Shown piece after piece: positions 62,413 through 64,000 of a stretch of DNA of 64,000 nucleotides. Location of the stretch: assembly GCF_049310905.1 (NCBI RefSeq), contig NZ_JBMEMN010000002.1, positions 62,001-126,000 on the forward strand, given 5' to 3'. The notes beneath the pieces are model-generated. The model was not told the DNA's origin. It made no database searches and worked only from the letters and a program-made list of their open reading frames with translations. A program made the position numbers and the translations under genes. Position 1 is the first letter of the stretch; the number at the start of each line of letters is the position of its first letter. The stretch comes from Gudongella sp049310905. GTDB lineage: Bacteria; Bacillota; Clostridia; Tissierellales; Tissierellaceae.

Positions 62413-64000
62413 TTATACCTCCTTAATATTCCAACCATTTTCAGCTAATAATCCTTTAATTGTATCGCTGACATATTCTTTTGGCAATGCAATACAGATT
62501 AGGCCTTTGGCTCTTGTTAATGCAACATAATGACATTTCAATCTTATGCTGTTTCTTTTACCATAATTCCCAATGTTTCCTGTAAACCAAGGTAGTATCG
62601 ATTTAATATTGGCTTCATGCCATTTAGTTTCTAATATAAGTGTAGCTAAGTGTGTTCTTCCTTTTACAGAGTGAATGCTCCCAAAATTTAATTTCAGCGA
62701 GTTTCCACTTTCCTTATCAACGTAAAAACACGTATTGGGCCCAATTTCTTTTGCATTATTATATATACTCTCAAACACATTTTCTTTCCATTTAAAAAAG
62801 TTGCTGCTAACATTATCTATTTCAATGTAATTATCTAGTAATGTACGAATTTTGAGTAATACTCTTTCCCACTTTTTAGGAGTAGAGATATCTTCAAATA
62901 ATATCTCTCTAATATCTCGGCGTACATTTATTTGCTGGTCTGTAGGAAATATGTTTATCAAAGTCCTAAATGCATGATTTGAATTCGAATACTCCAATGA
63001 AGTGAACATTACTAAATATCTTAAAATCCCTTTTGATATCCATTCAGCTAATATTGAAACATCCTTAGATTTTTCATATTTACTCTTCCCTAAATGAAAA
63101 TAATCAATCAGTGATTTGGGCTTTTCGTTCGTATACTCTGGATTGTAGGGTTCCCAATAATTACTTACCCTCTTTGCGAATTCATATGCCTCCTGATTTG
63201 TGTTTGTGTGAACCATACCGACAACATGGCAACCAAAATACTCGTAATCTAGCAAATCCTTCTCAGTGAATGACTCCAAAATTAATCTTGCATAAGCTGG
63301 TATAACATTGCCTATAGTGTCTTCTTCGAATAGAAAAATTGTATTACAGTTCTTCATATATTCAAATCTACTCTCGTCTCCTGCCATATGATTAGAGTTA
63401 ATAGCTAGTTTGTTTGCAATTGATGCAATACTTCCACCAAATCGTTTGCTATTTTGAATACTAAGTGCTTCATCTCTGGGAAAAGACATAGATTCATCAT
63501 TAGAATTATATGAATTGTAAATAGCTTGGTTGCTGTCACCATAACTTTGCCTTATATGTGTATAACCATTATCAATAAATAACTTCCCTATTAAATTCCA
63601 TTGATCTCGATTTGTGTCTTGTGCTTCATCAATAAACAAGAATGGAAAGCGCTTTTGTGAGCTTAATTGAATATTCTTAGAACTATCAATTGCCTCTTTA
63701 GCAAACAATATCATCTCATCAAAGGTATAATATCCCATTTCATGTGATTTCATTACAACTTTCTCAACATCTTTATAAGTAGAAGAAGTTTCTTTGCATT
63801 TTAAATCAAACTTAAGAGGTAATGATATCGGCTCACAACAAGCTTCGTTCAAGTATTTCTTTTTTAAAAAATACTTAGAGGAAGGAGAAATTTGATTCCA
63901 ACGTTTACTTAAAACATAATCACTATCGACTATTCTTACTGGGATGCTTTGAGATTTAATCCATGGCATACCAACAAATCGATCAAAGAATGAGTGGAAA
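62413..64000 (-). CDS. UvrD/PcrA-like superfamily 1 helicase (5' partial)
   Basis: The frame stays open to the window edge, so the N-terminus with Walker A is missing. The visible part (about 529 residues) has the motif II PFLFIDEAQDTNRDQWN, motif III YGDSNQAIYNSY, motif V SIHSVKGRTHLATLIL and motif VI CHYVALTRAKGLICIAL, all typical of UvrD-like 3'-5' helicases. Such helicases occur in defence pairs such as Gabija (GajB with GajA), but the partner would be outside the window and the protein is longer than typical GajB. Placement beside other defence genes supports that role. Confidence 0.85.
   Translation of the reverse strand, partial: FHSFFDRFVGMPWIKSQSIPVRIVDSDYVLSKRWNQISPSSKYFLKKKYLNEACCEPISLPLKFDLKCKETSSTYKDVEKVVMKSHEMGYYTFDEMILFAKEAIDSSKNIQLSSQKRFPFLFIDEAQDTNRDQWNLIGKLFIDNGYTHIRQSYGDSNQAIYNSYNSNDESMSFPRDEALSIQNSKRFGGSIASIANKLAINSNHMAGDESRFEYMKNCNTIFLFEEDTIGNVIPAYARLILESFTEKDLLDYEYFGCHVVGMVHTNTNQEAYEFAKRVSNYWEPYNPEYTNEKPKSLIDYFHLGKSKYEKSKDVSILAEWISKGILRYLVMFTSLEYSNSNHAFRTLINIFPTDQQINVRRDIREILFEDISTPKKWERVLLKIRTLLDNYIEIDNVSSNFFKWKENVFESIYNNAKEIGPNTCFYVDKESGNSLKLNFGSIHSVKGRTHLATLILETKWHEANIKSILPWFTGNIGNYGKRNSIRLKCHYVALTRAKGLICIALPKEYVSDTIKGLLAENGWNIKEV

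Overview
This 64 kb window is chromosomal DNA of a low-GC, fermentative, anaerobic Firmicute, most likely a member of the Clostridia (a Tissierellales- or Sedimentibacter-like lineage is my guess; the genus cannot be read from the sequence). The reasons are butyrate kinase and phosphotransbutyrylase, a lysine riboswitch over lysA-dapF, AGGAGG-type ribosome binding sites, frequent GTG and TTG starts, many Na+-coupled transporters, and no respiratory chain in view. I found no rRNA, tRNA, IS element or CRISPR array. One 100-N assembly gap lies at 40276-40375.

Region 1 (1-20.3 kb) is metabolism. It holds a cysteine-rich Crp/Fnr regulator, buk-ptb, a lysine-riboswitch operon (lysA, dapF, a DAACS symporter and an M19 dipeptidase), galE with a site-2 protease, and an iron-type alcohol dehydrogenase. 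Next comes an operon for a DRE-TIM condensing enzyme, an aminotransferase, an NSS amino-acid transporter and a formyltransferase/ADP-forming acyl-CoA synthetase fusion. It faces a MerR-XRE-cupin regulator across overlapping divergent promoters. I read it as a Na+-coupled amino-acid uptake and fermentation module whose substrate I cannot name. mscS follows.

Region 2 (20.3-38.1 kb) is ion bioenergetics: a nine-gene Mrp-type antiporter with a split MrpA, an HTH-like orphan gene, and a complete N-ATPase operon in the order atpDCQRBEFAG. The c subunit carries two membrane carboxylates and a Na+-site signature, and the b subunit has a delta-like tail. The ATPase genes follow, with short gaps, a multicopper oxidase, a CPH-type copper ATPase and an Ldh-family dehydrogenase. 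A 35-bp imperfect direct repeat, one copy inside the dehydrogenase gene and one just beyond atpG, brackets the ATPase operon.

Region 3 (38.2-40.5 kb) holds small housekeeping genes and a coiled-coil gene broken by the assembly gap.

Region 4 (40.6-64 kb) is accessory DNA rich in defence genes and gene remnants. It carries a complete Wadjet system (jetABCD), a Fic-like remnant, a small exported cysteine peptide, a cyclic-di-GMP cluster (GGDEF, HD-GYP and a companion of unknown function), a DUF4143 remnant, an AbiE-like pair with repeated operators and a frameshifted remnant beside it, and an AlbA_2/ATPase gene. Then comes a three-gene module of an ADP-ribosyltransferase-like protein, a small protein and a SecB-like chaperone, which resembles the CmdTAC toxin-antitoxin-chaperone architecture, followed by a DUF2971-like gene, small membrane proteins, a GNAT enzyme, a flavodoxin-like oxidoreductase and the 3' part of a UvrD-like helicase cut by the window edge. 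The two strongest leads are the acyl-CoA synthetase fusion operon and the SecB-associated module.
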